From CATQHD01 sp965243165 (GTDB taxonomy: Bacteria > Actinomycetota > Acidimicrobiia > Spongiisociales > Spongiisociaceae), in NCBI GenBank assembly GCA_965243165.1, contig OZ251535.1, positions 2,418,001-2,482,000 on the forward strand: a stretch of 64,000 nucleotides of DNA, read 5' to 3'. Below are positions 16,988 to 26,490 of this stretch, piece after piece. A program made the position numbers and the translations under genes. Every line of letters begins with the position of its first letter. Within the stretch, counting starts at the first letter, position 1. Under the pieces are notes generated by a model that was not told the DNA's origin, searched no databases, and saw only the letters and a program-made list of their open reading frames with translations.

Positions 16988-17242
16988 CGTCTTGTCTCCT
17001 TGCCGTCCGGTCGACCCCGGGAACCGACCGCCGGATGTTCGATTCGACGGCGATCACTGTAGGGGAAGGACGCGGCAAATCGTCGGACGGGGCGCCTCCC
17101 CCGTCGGACAGCCGCCGCCTGGTCCGAACTCATGTTCGCATCATATCATCAGAGTACACCCCGGCTGTGACATATCCGTTCGCTGTAACCTCACATTCGA
17201 GGCGCGGGGAGAAGACCGCCCCGAGACAGGCCCGGGAGGAAC

Positions 17243-18841
17243 ATGGCGAAGCGGCTGAAGTACTGGGGGTGGGGTTTCGAGGGCGAGGGGCTGTCGGCCC
17301 GCGGCCGGGACGCCCTGCTCTCGACTCTGGCCGGCGGCTTCGGCGTCCGGGGCCGCGACCCGGGCAACGGCCGGCCGCCGCCGATCGGCGGGATCAAGCT
17401 GCGGGCGCCCCGCCTGGACCCTCCGGCCGGGCTGGCCTCGATCTGCACGCAGGAGCCCTACGAGCGGATACTGCACAGCTTCGGGCAGTCGCAGCCCGAT
17501 TCGATCCGGATCTTCGCCGGGGATTTCGGCCACGCCCCCGATGTGGTCGCCTACCCGCGCCGCGAGGGCGAAGCGGCGGCGCTGATGGAATGGACCGGCG
17601 AGCAGGGCGCGGCCCTGATCCCCTACGGCGGCGGCTCTTCGGTGGTGGGCGGCGTAACCCCAGACATCGGCGGGGAGTACAACGGCGTCGTAACCCTGGA
17701 CATGAGCCGCATGAACCGGGTGCTCGAGGTCGATCCGGTTTCCAGGGCGGCCCGCATACAGGGCGGGGCGAGGGGGCCCGAGCTCGAAGCCGCGCTGAAA
17801 CCGCACGGGTTGACCCTCCGCCACTTCCCCCAGTCATTCCAGCACTCGACCCTGGGCGGCTGGATCGCCACCCGCTCCGGCGGCCACTTCGCCACCCTCT
17901 ACACCCACATCGACGACCTGGTGGAGAGCGTGCGGTGCCTGACGCCTTCCGGGGTGATGGAATCCCGCCGCCTACCCGGATCCGGCGCCGGCCCCAGCCC
18001 CGACCGGCTGATGATCGGCGCCGAAGGCGCGCTCGGGATCATCACCGAAGCCTGGATGCGGCTCAGGGGGAGGGTGGCCCACAAGGCAGCGGCCGGGTTC
18101 CGCTTCCCGGACTTTCTCCAGGCGGCGGGGGCGGTGCGGGAGATATCCCAGGCCGGCCTGTTCCCCGCCAACGTCCGCATCGTCGACGGGGTGGAGCTGG
18201 CGGTCAACGGAGCGGGGGACGGTTCGTTCACCCTGATGGCGGTCTCCTTCGAGTCGGACGACCACCCGGTCGAGGCGTGGATGGAACGCGCCCGCCGGAT
18301 CAGCCTGGACCACGGAGGCTCGCCCGACTCCGACCGGCGGAACGAACCCGACGCCCACCTGAAAGGCGCGGTCGGCGCCTGGCGGAAGGCCTTCATCGAG
18401 ATGCCCTACAACCGAGAGGTGCTCACGCCCCGCGGAATCATCTCCGACACCTTCGAGTCGGCCATCACCTGGGACCGATTCGAGTCCTTCTACCACAACG
18501 TCGGAGACGCCGCCCGGAAGGCGATCCGCGAAGCGACCGGACAGGACGGCGCGGTCTCATGCCGGTTCAGCCACGCCTACCCGGACGGACCCGCCCCCTA
18601 CTTCGCCTTCCACTGCGCCGCCGACCCCGCCGCCATGCTCGGTCAGTGGCGGGAAATCAAGGCCGCCGTCTCGGATGCGGTCATAGACAACGGGGGGACC
18701 ATCACCCACCACCACGCCGTCGGCCGCGACCACCGGCCCTGGTACGAGAAGCAGCGCCCGCCCCTGTTCGGAGAGGTGCTGGCCCAAGCCAAAGCCCGCC
18801 TCGATCCGAAGGGCATCCTCAACCCCGGCGTGCTCGTATGA
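17243..18841 (+). CDS. FAD-linked oxidase, alkyldihydroxyacetonephosphate synthase-like
   Basis: 532 residues of the FAD-binding_4 family (VAO type). Seen: FAD pyrophosphate loop PYGGGSSVVGG near 126-137, HFPQSFQHSTLGGW near 194, GAEGALGIITEAW near 255, and the C-terminal HHHAVGRDHRPWY followed by LDPKGILNPG. This combination is typical of the AGPS branch, which in eukaryotes makes ether lipids; bacterial members are widespread and mostly uncharacterised. GGGAGGAAC precedes ATG 17243. Cytoplasmic or peripheral membrane. It stands alone between unrelated genes, so ether-lipid synthesis is an inference from family only. Confidence 0.87.
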   Translation: MAKRLKYWGWGFEGEGLSARGRDALLSTLAGGFGVRGRDPGNGRPPPIGGIKLRAPRLDPPAGLASICTQEPYERILHSFGQSQPDSIRIFAGDFGHAPDVVAYPRREGEAAALMEWTGEQGAALIPYGGGSSVVGGVTPDIGGEYNGVVTLDMSRMNRVLEVDPVSRAARIQGGARGPELEAALKPHGLTLRHFPQSFQHSTLGGWIATRSGGHFATLYTHIDDLVESVRCLTPSGVMESRRLPGSGAGPSPDRLMIGAEGALGIITEAWMRLRGRVAHKAAAGFRFPDFLQAAGAVREISQAGLFPANVRIVDGVELAVNGAGDGSFTLMAVSFESDDHPVEAWMERARRISLDHGGSPDSDRRNEPDAHLKGAVGAWRKAFIEMPYNREVLTPRGIISDTFESAITWDRFESFYHNVGDAARKAIREATGQDGAVSCRFSHAYPDGPAPYFAFHCAADPAAMLGQWREIKAAVSDAVIDNGGTITHHHAVGRDHRPWYEKQRPPLFGEVLAQAKARLDPKGILNPGVLV

Positions 18842-19002
18842 CGGCGGACGGCAGCCGCGCATGGCATATACAGCTGAGTTGAGCGGTTGAAAGAGGCGTG
18901 CGGCGAGAATCCGTCATGAACTCCGCTTCCGAGTCCGACCCCGGACTTGGGCGCCCCCGATGAGGCCGGAGGATCGAAACGGTCGAGTCCGCGAAATCTC
19001 TT

Positions 19003-19310
19003 CGAACATACATACCCCTATACGGAAGCCCGAAAATTTGGTATATATAGGGGGCTGAAGCACAAACACCGCCGCGAGTTCTGGAGAGGGCGGCGGTCAG
19101 AAACGGATCCCGTTCGTTCCGACCTCATCGGCCGGAGGCGGCCTCGTGCGGCCCGGCGGATTTTCGTTCAAGGAGGCGGCGGCGGGGGATGGGCCCGGGG
19201 TTGCCGGCGGTGGGGGCCGATTTTCGCGGACTGAGGGCGTTTGGGTTGGGGAGGCATCTACCCGGGGTTGGGGAGGTATTTTTACCCGTGGGTTGGGGAG
19301 GTATTTACCC
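19003..19310 (+). repeat. Dispersed repeat R2, copy a, with three ~22-bp tandem units at its end
   Basis: Starts with CATACCCCTA, then GCCCGAAAATTTGGTATA, GGGCTGAA, CACAAACACCGCCGC and a perfect stem ACCGCCGC (19068-19075)/GCGGCGGT (19090-19097). About 140 bp of GC-rich sequence nearly identical to the complement of 54290-54425 follows, up to GATTTTCGCGGAC. The end (19243-19310) is three units of GGTTGGGGAGGTATTTACCC type. It occupies the noncoding gap 18842-19587 together with R1 copy b; nothing else is seen there. Confidence 0.75.
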
Positions 19311-19317
19311 GCCTCGC

Positions 19318-19337
19318 CCTTGGAACTGCTCATCTAG
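19318..19337 (+). repeat. 20-bp motif shared with 54729-54748
   Basis: An exact 20-bp match, CTTGGAACTGCTCATCTAG preceded by C, occurs here and at 54729-54748, in the same orientation although the neighbouring R2 copies are inverted relative to each other. It lies between R2a and R1b. Confidence 0.6.
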
Positions 19338-19344
19338 CCCCGCT

Positions 19345-19560
19345 TGTTCATGCCCCGCGGGGCGGGCCGCCGTCCGCGCCGGTTCATCAGCCTGTACACC
19401 CCGGACCCTGAAGCGGCGGCCTTCACCGGTTGGTGAACGCTCTATCTGATCAGAAAGGTTTTTTCTGTGTTGCCCCAGGTCAGGAGGGATGCAGGCGCTT
19501 ATTTCATCTGCCCGCCCCCGCTCTCGTGAATATCGGGGCTAGCCGGCTGTCAGGGGTCCG
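19345..19560 (+). repeat. Dispersed repeat R1, copy b
   Basis: Same order of parts as 6330-6545. The outer stem is GTTCATCA (19382-19389) with TGGTGAAC (19431-19438), so one A-U pair of copy a is a G-U pair here. The palindrome TCTGATCAGA, TTGCCCCAGGTCA and CATCTGCCCGCCCCCGCTC are present. It ends about 30 bp beyond the 3' end of the minus-strand nuclease gene. Confidence 0.75.
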
Positions 19561-19587
19561 GTATCCCAACGAGGCCAGCTGGTCGGC

Positions 19588-20190
19588 TCAGCCGGATGCG
19601 CCCCGCCGCTTTGCCGCTTCGATCTCCTGCGCCAATTCATCGTATGGCGTCGGCTCAACGGAGAACTTCCTTTTGAGAGATCTCAACGTGATGGTTTTTT
19701 GTTTGTCGACCCGATTATCAATGTCGGAGGTGCTTACAACATAGAACTCCCACTGACCAACATTCATAGGGTCGATTTTGTCTTGATCCTTCTCAGCCAG
19801 TAAACAGAACACATAGACATCACTATGACGCTGGGGATGGTCTGACCAACCGGTTTCTTCCACCCATTTCTTCGTCTGCTTTATATCGAACTCTACCGGT
19901 GAATATTCTTTCTGCTCCCAAGATTGAATATACGCCGAATTCTTGACTTCGATCTTGGTGCCTTCCTTGCTTGTGAGATCATAGAGATCCCAATTCGCAC
20001 GAAGCTTCGTAATACCCAACGCGGATGCAACCAAGAACTCCGCGAGCACCCCGCGCGCGACGTTGTCCAAAAGATCAGAGTAGGCCCAGCTCCAAAAGCC
20101 CTTGAGCTGAACACCGATATCTCTTCCGTTGGAATGAAATGTCTCTTCGCCTGTCATCTCAGCCGCAGGAATTGCGCAGAGTCCGCTCAC
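19588..20190 (-). CDS. Lone PD-(D/E)XK-like restriction nuclease (hypothetical)
   Basis: 200 residues with no family name I can give. The arrangement E51 (VLAEFLVASALG helix), D68/D71 (WDLYD), E81-V-K83 (KIEVKNSAY) matches the PD-(D/E)XK nuclease core. After it come Trp and Gln residues (IQSWEQKEYS) and a Lys-rich end. The start is GTG 20190, with GAGAGGAG 6 nt upstream; ATG 20157 is an alternative without a good site. Composition is clearly less GC-rich than its neighbours, a sign of transfer. No methyltransferase is adjacent, and it borders repeats R1b/R2a, so it may be an orphan defence nuclease or a decayed restriction system. Confidence 0.6.
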   Translation of the reverse strand: MSGLCAIPAAEMTGEETFHSNGRDIGVQLKGFWSWAYSDLLDNVARGVLAEFLVASALGITKLRANWDLYDLTSKEGTKIEVKNSAYIQSWEQKEYSPVEFDIKQTKKWVEETGWSDHPQRHSDVYVFCLLAEKDQDKIDPMNVGQWEFYVVSTSDIDNRVDKQKTITLRSLKRKFSVEPTPYDELAQEIEAAKRRGASG

Positions 20191-20226
20191 GTTTCGCTCC
20201 TCTCTTCAATTTCAAACATTCGCAGG

Positions 20227-21738
20227 TCAGCCGCTGCCTTCTGAGACGCCAGCCATGAGCAGGCCCAAGCGTTCTACAGTGGCTTCTGCTCGGTCGAGCA
20301 CGCCCATGATCCGGCCCTCGAACATGACGGCGATCCGGTCGGACAGGCCGATCACCTCGTCTAGGTCCTCGGAGATTAGCAGGACGGCGGTGCCCCGCGC
20401 CCGCCGCTCCATCAGCACCGAGTGTATATATTCGGCGGCGCCGATGTCCACTCCGCGGGTGGGCTGGGAGGCGATGAGCACCACCGGGCCGCCGGAGAGT
20501 TCCCTGGCGATGATCAACTTCTGGATGTTGCCGCCGGAGAGGTGGCTGGTGGGGGTGTCCAACGACGGGGTCTTGACCGTGAAGCGCTCCACCAGATCGG
20601 AGCATTCCGCCTCTATCGCCTTGAAGTCGAGAAACCCCCGGCGGCTCAGGGGCGGCGAGTCGTGGTCGACCAGGATCAGGTTCTCGGCCACGCTGAACTC
20701 GCCGACGGCCCCGTCCCGCATCCGCTCCTCCGGGATGTAGGAAACCCCCAGGCGGCGGATCTCCTTCGTCGTCATGTTCGTCGTTTCGGAACCGTCCATG
20801 ACCACCTTCCCCGAGACGACCGGGCGCAGACCGGCGAGCGCCTCGGCCAGCTCCCGCTGGCCGTTCCCAGAAACGCCGGCCACGCCGAGGATCTCGCCGC
20901 TGCGCACCGCCAGATCCAGGTCGATCACGGCCGGGGCGCCCCGGTCGCCCGCCGCGTTCAGCCCGCTCACCGACAGCCTTTCCCCGCCGGGCTCGGATTC
21001 GGGGCGGTCGGGGGCCAGCCGGACCTGGCGGCCGACCATCAGGCGGGCCAATTCCTCGCGGCTGGTCTCGGACGGAACGGTGCGGCCCGCCGCCCGCCCG
21101 CCGCGCAGCACGGTGATCCGGTCGGAGAGGTTCATGACCTCGTGCAGCTTGTGGGAGATGAAGACCAGGCCCCGCCCGTCGCCGGTCATCCGCCGCAGGG
21201 TGGCGAACAGGTCGTCCACCTCCGAAGGGGTGAGCACCGAGGTCGGCTCGTCGAGGATCAGCAGCGAGACGTCCCGGTAGACGGCCTTCATGATCTCCAC
21301 CCGCTGGCGCTCCCCCACCGCCAGCTGCCATATGTACGCATCGGGGTCGACCGCCAGCCCGTAGGCGTCCGACAGCTCCCTGATCCGGTCCCGCACCGGC
21401 CTGAGGTCCTGCCGCAGCCGCCCGCCCGCCTCCAGGCCCAGCGCCACGTTCTCGGCCACCGTGAGGGTGGGGACCAGCATGAAGTGCTGGTGGATCATGC
21501 CGATGCCGTGTTCGATGGCGTCGGAGGGTGATCCGATCTCGACCGGGCGGCCCCGCAGCCGGATCTCCCCCGCATCGGCCGGGTAGAGGCCGTAGAGGAT
21601 CTTCATCAAGGTGCTCTTGCCGGCCCCGTTCTCGCCCAGCAGGGTATGCACCTCGCCCGGGCGCACGTCGAAGTCCACCCGGTCGTTGGCCAGGACGCCG
21701 GGGAACCGCTTGGTGATGCCTTCCATCTCCAGAAGCAT
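20227..21738 (-). CDS. ABC importer ATP-binding protein, BMP/nucleoside (NupO/YufO) type
   Basis: 503 residues containing two fused ATPase domains, as in sugar and nucleoside importers with BMP-type receptors. First domain: Walker A GENGAGKST, signature region AVGERQRVEI (lacking the usual LSGG), Walker B LLILDEPTSVL. Second domain: degenerate Walker A GVSGNGQRE, LSGGNIQKLIIARE, then VLIASQPTRGVD in place of a normal Walker B, typical of this family. ATG 21738 is chosen for its GGAGG site 5 nt upstream and a normal family N-terminus; ATG 21765, overlapping the permease stop as TGATG, is the alternative. Last gene of the operon. Confidence 0.9.
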   Translation of the reverse strand: MLLEMEGITKRFPGVLANDRVDFDVRPGEVHTLLGENGAGKSTLMKILYGLYPADAGEIRLRGRPVEIGSPSDAIEHGIGMIHQHFMLVPTLTVAENVALGLEAGGRLRQDLRPVRDRIRELSDAYGLAVDPDAYIWQLAVGERQRVEIMKAVYRDVSLLILDEPTSVLTPSEVDDLFATLRRMTGDGRGLVFISHKLHEVMNLSDRITVLRGGRAAGRTVPSETSREELARLMVGRQVRLAPDRPESEPGGERLSVSGLNAAGDRGAPAVIDLDLAVRSGEILGVAGVSGNGQRELAEALAGLRPVVSGKVVMDGSETTNMTTKEIRRLGVSYIPEERMRDGAVGEFSVAENLILVDHDSPPLSRRGFLDFKAIEAECSDLVERFTVKTPSLDTPTSHLSGGNIQKLIIARELSGGPVVLIASQPTRGVDIGAAEYIHSVLMERRARGTAVLLISEDLDEVIGLSDRIAVMFEGRIMGVLDRAEATVERLGLLMAGVSEGSG

Positions 21739-21764
21739 CCCGCCCTCCCCCGCCTCCGCCCGCA

Positions 21765-22697
21765 TCACCGGCCCCGCTCGAAGGGCCGGGTGAGCGCCGA
21801 GGGCGACCCCGTGCGCCGGGACACGAGCACCAGCACCAGGATGGTCAGGACCGCCGGGAACATGCCCACGATGCTGGCGGTGGTGCCGACCACTATGCCC
21901 AGGGTCTTCCACTGGAGCACCATGGCGGACACCAGGCCGAAGACCAGCGAACCGGCCATTACCCCGGCCGGCCGCCAGGCGCCGAAGTAGACCAGGGCGA
22001 CGGCGATGAACCCGTGCCCGTTGGTCAGGTTCTGCTGGAAGATGCCGAGCTCCAAGGCGAGGGCCGCCCCCGCCAGGCCCGCCATGCTGTTGCCGATGAG
22101 GATGGTGAGGCAACGGGTCCTCTCCACGCCGACCCCCAGGCTGTCGGCCGCCTCCGGGGTCTCCCCCACCGCCCGCACGTTCATCCCGAAGGTGGTGCGG
22201 TTGATGAGGTACCAGAGCGCCGGGACCAGCAGGAAGGCGGCGTACACCAAGACGTTCTGGTGGAACAGCACCTCCCCGATCCAGGGCAGGCCGCCCAGCA
22301 GCGGAACCTCCCATTCGCTCAGCCCGTCGATGGGGGTGGGCGTCCCGACCTGTTTCTGGAACAGCAGGTCGCTGAGGCCGAGGCCGAAGATGAAGACGCC
22401 GATGCCGCTGATGCCCTGCTCGGCCTTCAACGCCAGGGTCACCACCCCGTAGACGACCCCCATGAACGCGCCCACCGCCAGGCCGACCAGCACTCCTGCC
22501 AGCACATTGCCGGAGCGCAGGGCGGCGTAGTAGGCGCCGTAGGCCCCCAGCAGCATCACCCCCTCCACCCCCAGGTTGAGGACGCCGCTGCGCTGGCCGA
22601 GCGTCTCCCCCAGGGCGGCCAGCAGGAAAGGCGCCGCCAGCCGGATGCCCGCCGCAACCGTGGCCAGCAGGACCGAGGCGGTGAAGAACTCGCTCAC
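21765..22697 (-). CDS. ABC importer permease 2 (NupQ/YufQ type)
   Basis: 310 residues, almost entirely hydrophobic segments, of the BPD_transp_2 (LivH/M-like) family. The segment ETLGQRSGVLNLGVEGVMLLGA is the family hallmark for the nucleoside-type permeases. It forms the membrane channel with the permease encoded just upstream; the two overlap by 4 bp (22694-22697, ATGA). Confidence 0.9.
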   Translation of the reverse strand: MSEFFTASVLLATVAAGIRLAAPFLLAALGETLGQRSGVLNLGVEGVMLLGAYGAYYAALRSGNVLAGVLVGLAVGAFMGVVYGVVTLALKAEQGISGIGVFIFGLGLSDLLFQKQVGTPTPIDGLSEWEVPLLGGLPWIGEVLFHQNVLVYAAFLLVPALWYLINRTTFGMNVRAVGETPEAADSLGVGVERTRCLTILIGNSMAGLAGAALALELGIFQQNLTNGHGFIAVALVYFGAWRPAGVMAGSLVFGLVSAMVLQWKTLGIVVGTTASIVGMFPAVLTILVLVLVSRRTGSPSALTRPFERGR

Positions 22698-23857
22698 GGC
22701 GGGGCCCTCCGGACGGCCGGTTCGGATCCGGCTTCGAGCAGCGGTTCGGCGCCGCCCTCATCCGCCCGCAGCCGGGCGGCGGCCGCCGACAGCCGGGCCC
22801 GGGCCTGCATGCTTCCGACCACGAACACCACCACCAGGCCGTTCAGGGCCAGGATCAGGGCGGAGGGAACCTGCACCGCCCGCTGCATGGCGTTGGCCCC
22901 CACCAACAGGCTGCCGAACAGGAACGAGGCCGGGATGGTCCACAGGGGGTGCAGGCCGCCGAACAGAGCCGCCACGATGCCGTTGAAGCCGGCCGCCCCG
23001 GTGAAGGTGGTGGCGCCGCCGTCGGTGGCCAGCCGGTGCCCCAGGCTGCCGAACACCAGGGTCACCCCGGCGATCCCGCACATGGCCCCGCTGTACATGA
23101 AAGCCAGCACCACGCTGCGCCCGACCGACATGCCGGCGTAGCGGGAGGCGTCCGGATTGTGGCCGACCGCCCGGAGGCGCAGCCCCTGGGTGGTGCGGAA
23201 CAGCAGGAGATAACAGCCGACGGCCATCAGCACCGCGATCACCGCGCCCAGGTGGAGCCGGGTGCCGCCCGGCAGGACCGGCAGGTCGGCGTTCTGGCTC
23301 AGCCGGATCGTCTGGGGAATCCGCGACCCCCGCTCGATCTCGCCCGGATCCATGAGCGGCCCCCGCAGGAGCAGGTTGAGGATCTGGACGGCGATGATGT
23401 TGAGCATGATGGTGCTCAGGATCTCGTTGACCCCGGCGTAGGCCTTCAACACCCCGGCCAAGCCGCCCCACAGGGCACCCCCGACCGCTCCGACCAGCAC
23501 CGCCAACGGAATCATCAGGACCCGGGGAAGGCCGGGGAGGCCCATGACGAACAGGGTCGAGAGGAGGGCGCCGGCGATGATCTGGCCCTCCCCCCCGATG
23601 TTGATCACGCCCGCCCGAAAGGCGATGGTTATCCCCACCCCCACCAGGAGCAGCGGCATCGCTTTCAGGGCGCTGTCGGCCAGGTTCCTGCCCCCGCCGA
23701 AGGCCCCTTCGAGGAGAGCCCGGTAACCCGTCAGGGGGTTGGCGCCCAGCACCAGCAGCATGACCGCACCGATGAGGGCGGCGGCCAGCACCGCGCCGAT
23801 CAGCACCCCCGGGCCGGACAGGCGGGCCAACAGCCGCCTCCGGCTCAGCGAGGTCAA
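22694..23857 (-). CDS. ABC importer permease 1 (NupP/YufP type)
   Basis: 387 residues with about nine to ten membrane segments. The motif FRAGVINIGGEGQIIAGAL and PFNGIVAAL-like stretch (AGFNGIVAALFGGLHPLW) mark BPD_transp_2 permeases of nucleoside/BMP importers. A basic start (RRRLLARLSG) precedes the first helix. A 57-bp gap separates it from the binding protein. The C-terminal 40 residues are Ala/Arg-rich and cytoplasmic. Confidence 0.9.
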   Translation of the reverse strand: MTSLSRRRLLARLSGPGVLIGAVLAAALIGAVMLLVLGANPLTGYRALLEGAFGGGRNLADSALKAMPLLLVGVGITIAFRAGVINIGGEGQIIAGALLSTLFVMGLPGLPRVLMIPLAVLVGAVGGALWGGLAGVLKAYAGVNEILSTIMLNIIAVQILNLLLRGPLMDPGEIERGSRIPQTIRLSQNADLPVLPGGTRLHLGAVIAVLMAVGCYLLLFRTTQGLRLRAVGHNPDASRYAGMSVGRSVVLAFMYSGAMCGIAGVTLVFGSLGHRLATDGGATTFTGAAGFNGIVAALFGGLHPLWTIPASFLFGSLLVGANAMQRAVQVPSALILALNGLVVVFVVGSMQARARLSAAAARLRADEGGAEPLLEAGSEPAVRRAPP

Positions 23858-23914
23858 CTTCTGCCGCTCATGCCTGGATCGAGGGGCGGCCCCCGGCGGG
23901 GCCGCCGCCCCGGA

Positions 23915-24982
23915 CTATTCGATGCCGGTGGAGACCGAGCCGTCCTTCAGGCCCGCCTCGGCCTCATCGGCCGCCGCCCTGGCGTCGGCGGGGACGGACA
24001 CTCCGGAGTTGTAGACCATCCTCAGGCCGCCGTTGGCCAGGTCGGCGACTATCACCCGGCCGCTCACCTCGCCAGCCAGCATTTCGTCGACGATCTGGCG
24101 GAGCTGATAGTCCCAGCCGTAGACCACCGACGACACCACGATGTCCTCCCCCAGAGGGGTCTGGTCGGACTGGGCGCCGAACCACCAGACGCCGTGGTCG
24201 TTGGCCACCCCGGTGGCGCCCACCGTCATCTGCGAGACGCCGGTCATCACATCGGCGCCCGCCTCGACGTGGGCTTGGGCGGCTTCGGCCGCCAGCGCCA
24301 CATCGCTGAAGGAGTCGATGTAGTTGACGTTCACGGTGACCGAGGAGTCGGCGGCCCCCACCCCGTTCACGAACCCGTCGATGTAGGCCTTGATGTCCCC
24401 CACCTCGATCGGGCCGACCACACCCACGGTCCCCGATTCGGTCATGTGGGCGGCCAGCACCCCGTTCACGTAGCCCCCCTGGTCCGACGCCACGCTGTAG
24501 GAGTAGACGTTGTCGAGTCCGAAGGTGTCGCGGCTGGTCCCCCAGGCGAACACGGTGTCGGGGAAGTCGGCGGCGATCTCGGAGAGGGACCCGCCGTATT
24601 GGGAGCCGTGGGCGAGCACGATGTCGTAGCCCTCCTCGGCGTAGCTGCGGATGGCGACCGCCGCGTCTTCGATCACGAAGGTGCCGTCGGTTACGTCGAG
24701 GTCGATTTCGTAATCTTGGGCCAGCCTGCCCAGGGAATCGACCATGCTCTGGGTGAAGGCCAAGTCGTTGCTGGCGCTGGGAGCCACCAGCGCGATCCTG
24801 ATCGGATCGGCCGCGGCCGCCTCGGTGGGCGCCGGAGCGGCGGTGGTGGGGGCGGCGGCGGTCGTAGGGGGCGACTCCTCCTCGGCCGTTTCGTCCCCGG
24901 CGCAGGCGGTCGCCGCCAGCGCTAGGGCCAGCAGGGCGGCCGCCCAAGCCCTTCGCGTATAGATCCCGGTCGGTTTCTGCAT
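23915..24982 (-). CDS. BMP-family substrate-binding lipoprotein of the ABC importer
   Basis: 355 residues from ATG 24982, chosen for GGAGG 7-8 nt upstream; a longer frame from 25009 has none. Lipoprotein signal with lipobox ATAC, Cys27, then a Glu/Thr/Pro/Ala linker and a BMP (PnrA-like) periplasmic-binding fold beginning near residue 57 (IRIALVAPSASNDLAFTQSMVDS). The typical SYAEEGYDIVLAHGSQYGG and IGPIEVGD-like (VGPIEVGDIKAYIDGF) segments are present. Known relatives bind purine or other nucleosides. It follows UbiD by 62 bp and may belong to the upstream operon, although the gap contains an AGAACTACA repeat that could be part of a promoter. Confidence 0.92.
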   Translation of the reverse strand: MQKPTGIYTRRAWAAALLALALAATACAGDETAEEESPPTTAAAPTTAAPAPTEAAAADPIRIALVAPSASNDLAFTQSMVDSLGRLAQDYEIDLDVTDGTFVIEDAAVAIRSYAEEGYDIVLAHGSQYGGSLSEIAADFPDTVFAWGTSRDTFGLDNVYSYSVASDQGGYVNGVLAAHMTESGTVGVVGPIEVGDIKAYIDGFVNGVGAADSSVTVNVNYIDSFSDVALAAEAAQAHVEAGADVMTGVSQMTVGATGVANDHGVWWFGAQSDQTPLGEDIVVSSVVYGWDYQLRQIVDEMLAGEVSGRVIVADLANGGLRMVYNSGVSVPADARAAADEAEAGLKDGSVSTGIE

Positions 24983-25044
24983 GTCATATCCTCCTTCTTC
25001 TCGTTCCATGTAGTTCTATCGGTCCCTGTAGTTCTCTCGGATTC

Positions 25045-26439
25045 TCAGCCGGATCGTAGATGATCGGCGGCCAGCCGGGCGGCCCTGTCCACGGAATCCG
25101 GCGCGAAGCCGATCCGGGCGCCGCTGAAACCCGGCCCCCGGGTGGCGTCCAAGGCCAGCCGCGAGGCGGTCCCCTCCGGGGAGGAGGACGGATCGAGCGG
25201 GCTGCCCGGCAGGCCCTCCACCACGAGCATGTCCTCCGCCGGCTGGAAATGGGCGGCCAGAGCCCACAGCACCTCGGAGTCGTCGGTGATGTCGACGTCT
25301 TCATCGACCGCGATCACCGTCTTCAGGTAGGGGTCCCAGCCGAGGAGGCCCAGCATGACCTGGCGGGCCCGGCCCGGCCGGCCGGGGCGGATCTTCACGT
25401 AACAGTGGAAGTGGACGCCCGAGTTCGGGTAGTGGACGCCGGCCGCCTCGGGGAACCGGTCTGCCAGCTTCTCGGCCATCTCCGACTCCCTCGGGATCCG
25501 GGCCAGGTTGAGGTGTTCGTCCGAGTTGCCCCCCGCCACGTCCAACAGCATCGGGTCCCGGCGGGAAGACACCGCCTCCACCCGGAAGAGGGTGTTGGTG
25601 GAGCGGTCGGACGAATAACCGGTGAACTCCCCGAACGGGCCTTCTTCCACCCGGGCTTCGGGGTCGATGACGCCTTCGAACAGAAAGTCGGAGGAGGCCG
25701 GAACCCGGATGCCGTACAGGGGCGAGCGCACCACCTCGAGCGGCGCGCCGAAGAGGCCGCCCGCTATGCAGCGCTCGTCGACGTCCGCCGGCGCCCGGGC
25801 GGAGGCGGCCAGCATGAACAGGGGGTGGCCGCCGAGGACCATCGCCGCCCGCAGCGGCTCCCCCCGCTCGGCGGCGGCGCCCAGCATCCGCCAGATGTCG
25901 CCCCGCGAGTGGAGGCTGACCGCGAAGGCGTCCGGCGAGTGGACCATGGCCCGGTGGTAGCTGAGGTTGCCGGCCCCGCCGTTCCCGCCTTCGACCGTCA
26001 TGATCCCGCTGGTGATGTAGGGGGCGCGGTCGGTGGCGAAATGGGTGAGGAGGGGGAACTCGGCCAGATCGAACCCGCCGGCCTCGCGCACCCGGTCGAG
26101 GACCGGCCCCTCCCCGACCTCCACCGGGTCCATCAGGTTCCGGGCCCGGGCCTGGTAGGCGGCGTGGAGGCCGCCCTCGCCGCCGCCGCCGAGGATCCGG
26201 GCTATCCGGCGGCGGCAGGCGAACACGTTGGTGACCACATCGAACGGAACCCCGGCGATGTCCCGGAAGCGCAGCATCTCGCGGCGGCCGGCGGCGGCCA
26301 GCTCCCACACCAGAGCGGCGGCGTCCTGGGAGTCCGGCACGTGCTCGGCGATGTCCCAGACGTCCTCCGGACAGGCCTCCGCATAGGCGGCGGCGAAGTC
26401 GTGGAGGTCCTGGCCGGCGCCGAACCCGGCTTCGGTCAC
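25045..26439 (-). CDS. UbiD-family prenylated-FMN decarboxylase
   Basis: 464 residues. UbiD enzymes reversibly decarboxylate aromatic or alpha,beta-unsaturated acids with prenylated FMN. Seen: LSYHRAMVHSPDAF near 155, VVRSPLYGIRVPASSDFLFEGVI-type core, the catalytic-region EEGPFGEFTGYSS, and the C-terminal DEDVDITDDSEVLWALA. The Glu of the E-x(n)-GEF(T/S)GY motif is retained. Start is GTG 26439; no strong ribosome binding site. The flavin prenyltransferase UbiX is not in the window. Its place between an amidohydrolase and a molybdenum hydroxylase suggests one step in breakdown of an aromatic or heteroaromatic acid. Confidence 0.9.
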   Translation of the reverse strand: MTEAGFGAGQDLHDFAAAYAEACPEDVWDIAEHVPDSQDAAALVWELAAAGRREMLRFRDIAGVPFDVVTNVFACRRRIARILGGGGEGGLHAAYQARARNLMDPVEVGEGPVLDRVREAGGFDLAEFPLLTHFATDRAPYITSGIMTVEGGNGGAGNLSYHRAMVHSPDAFAVSLHSRGDIWRMLGAAAERGEPLRAAMVLGGHPLFMLAASARAPADVDERCIAGGLFGAPLEVVRSPLYGIRVPASSDFLFEGVIDPEARVEEGPFGEFTGYSSDRSTNTLFRVEAVSSRRDPMLLDVAGGNSDEHLNLARIPRESEMAEKLADRFPEAAGVHYPNSGVHFHCYVKIRPGRPGRARQVMLGLLGWDPYLKTVIAVDEDVDITDDSEVLWALAAHFQPAEDMLVVEGLPGSPLDPSSSPEGTASRLALDATRGPGFSGARIGFAPDSVDRAARLAADHLRSG

Positions 26440-26490
26440 TGCGCCGGCCCTGTGGACATGCGGATCATCTCCCCTCCGGACGGACGGCGG

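Noticed and set aside
21739..22761. Frame on the minus strand extending the ABC ATPase to 844 codons
   Set aside because: The extension is Arg/Gly/Pro-rich, overlaps the permease gene fully, and the ATPase family begins at 21738 or 21765.
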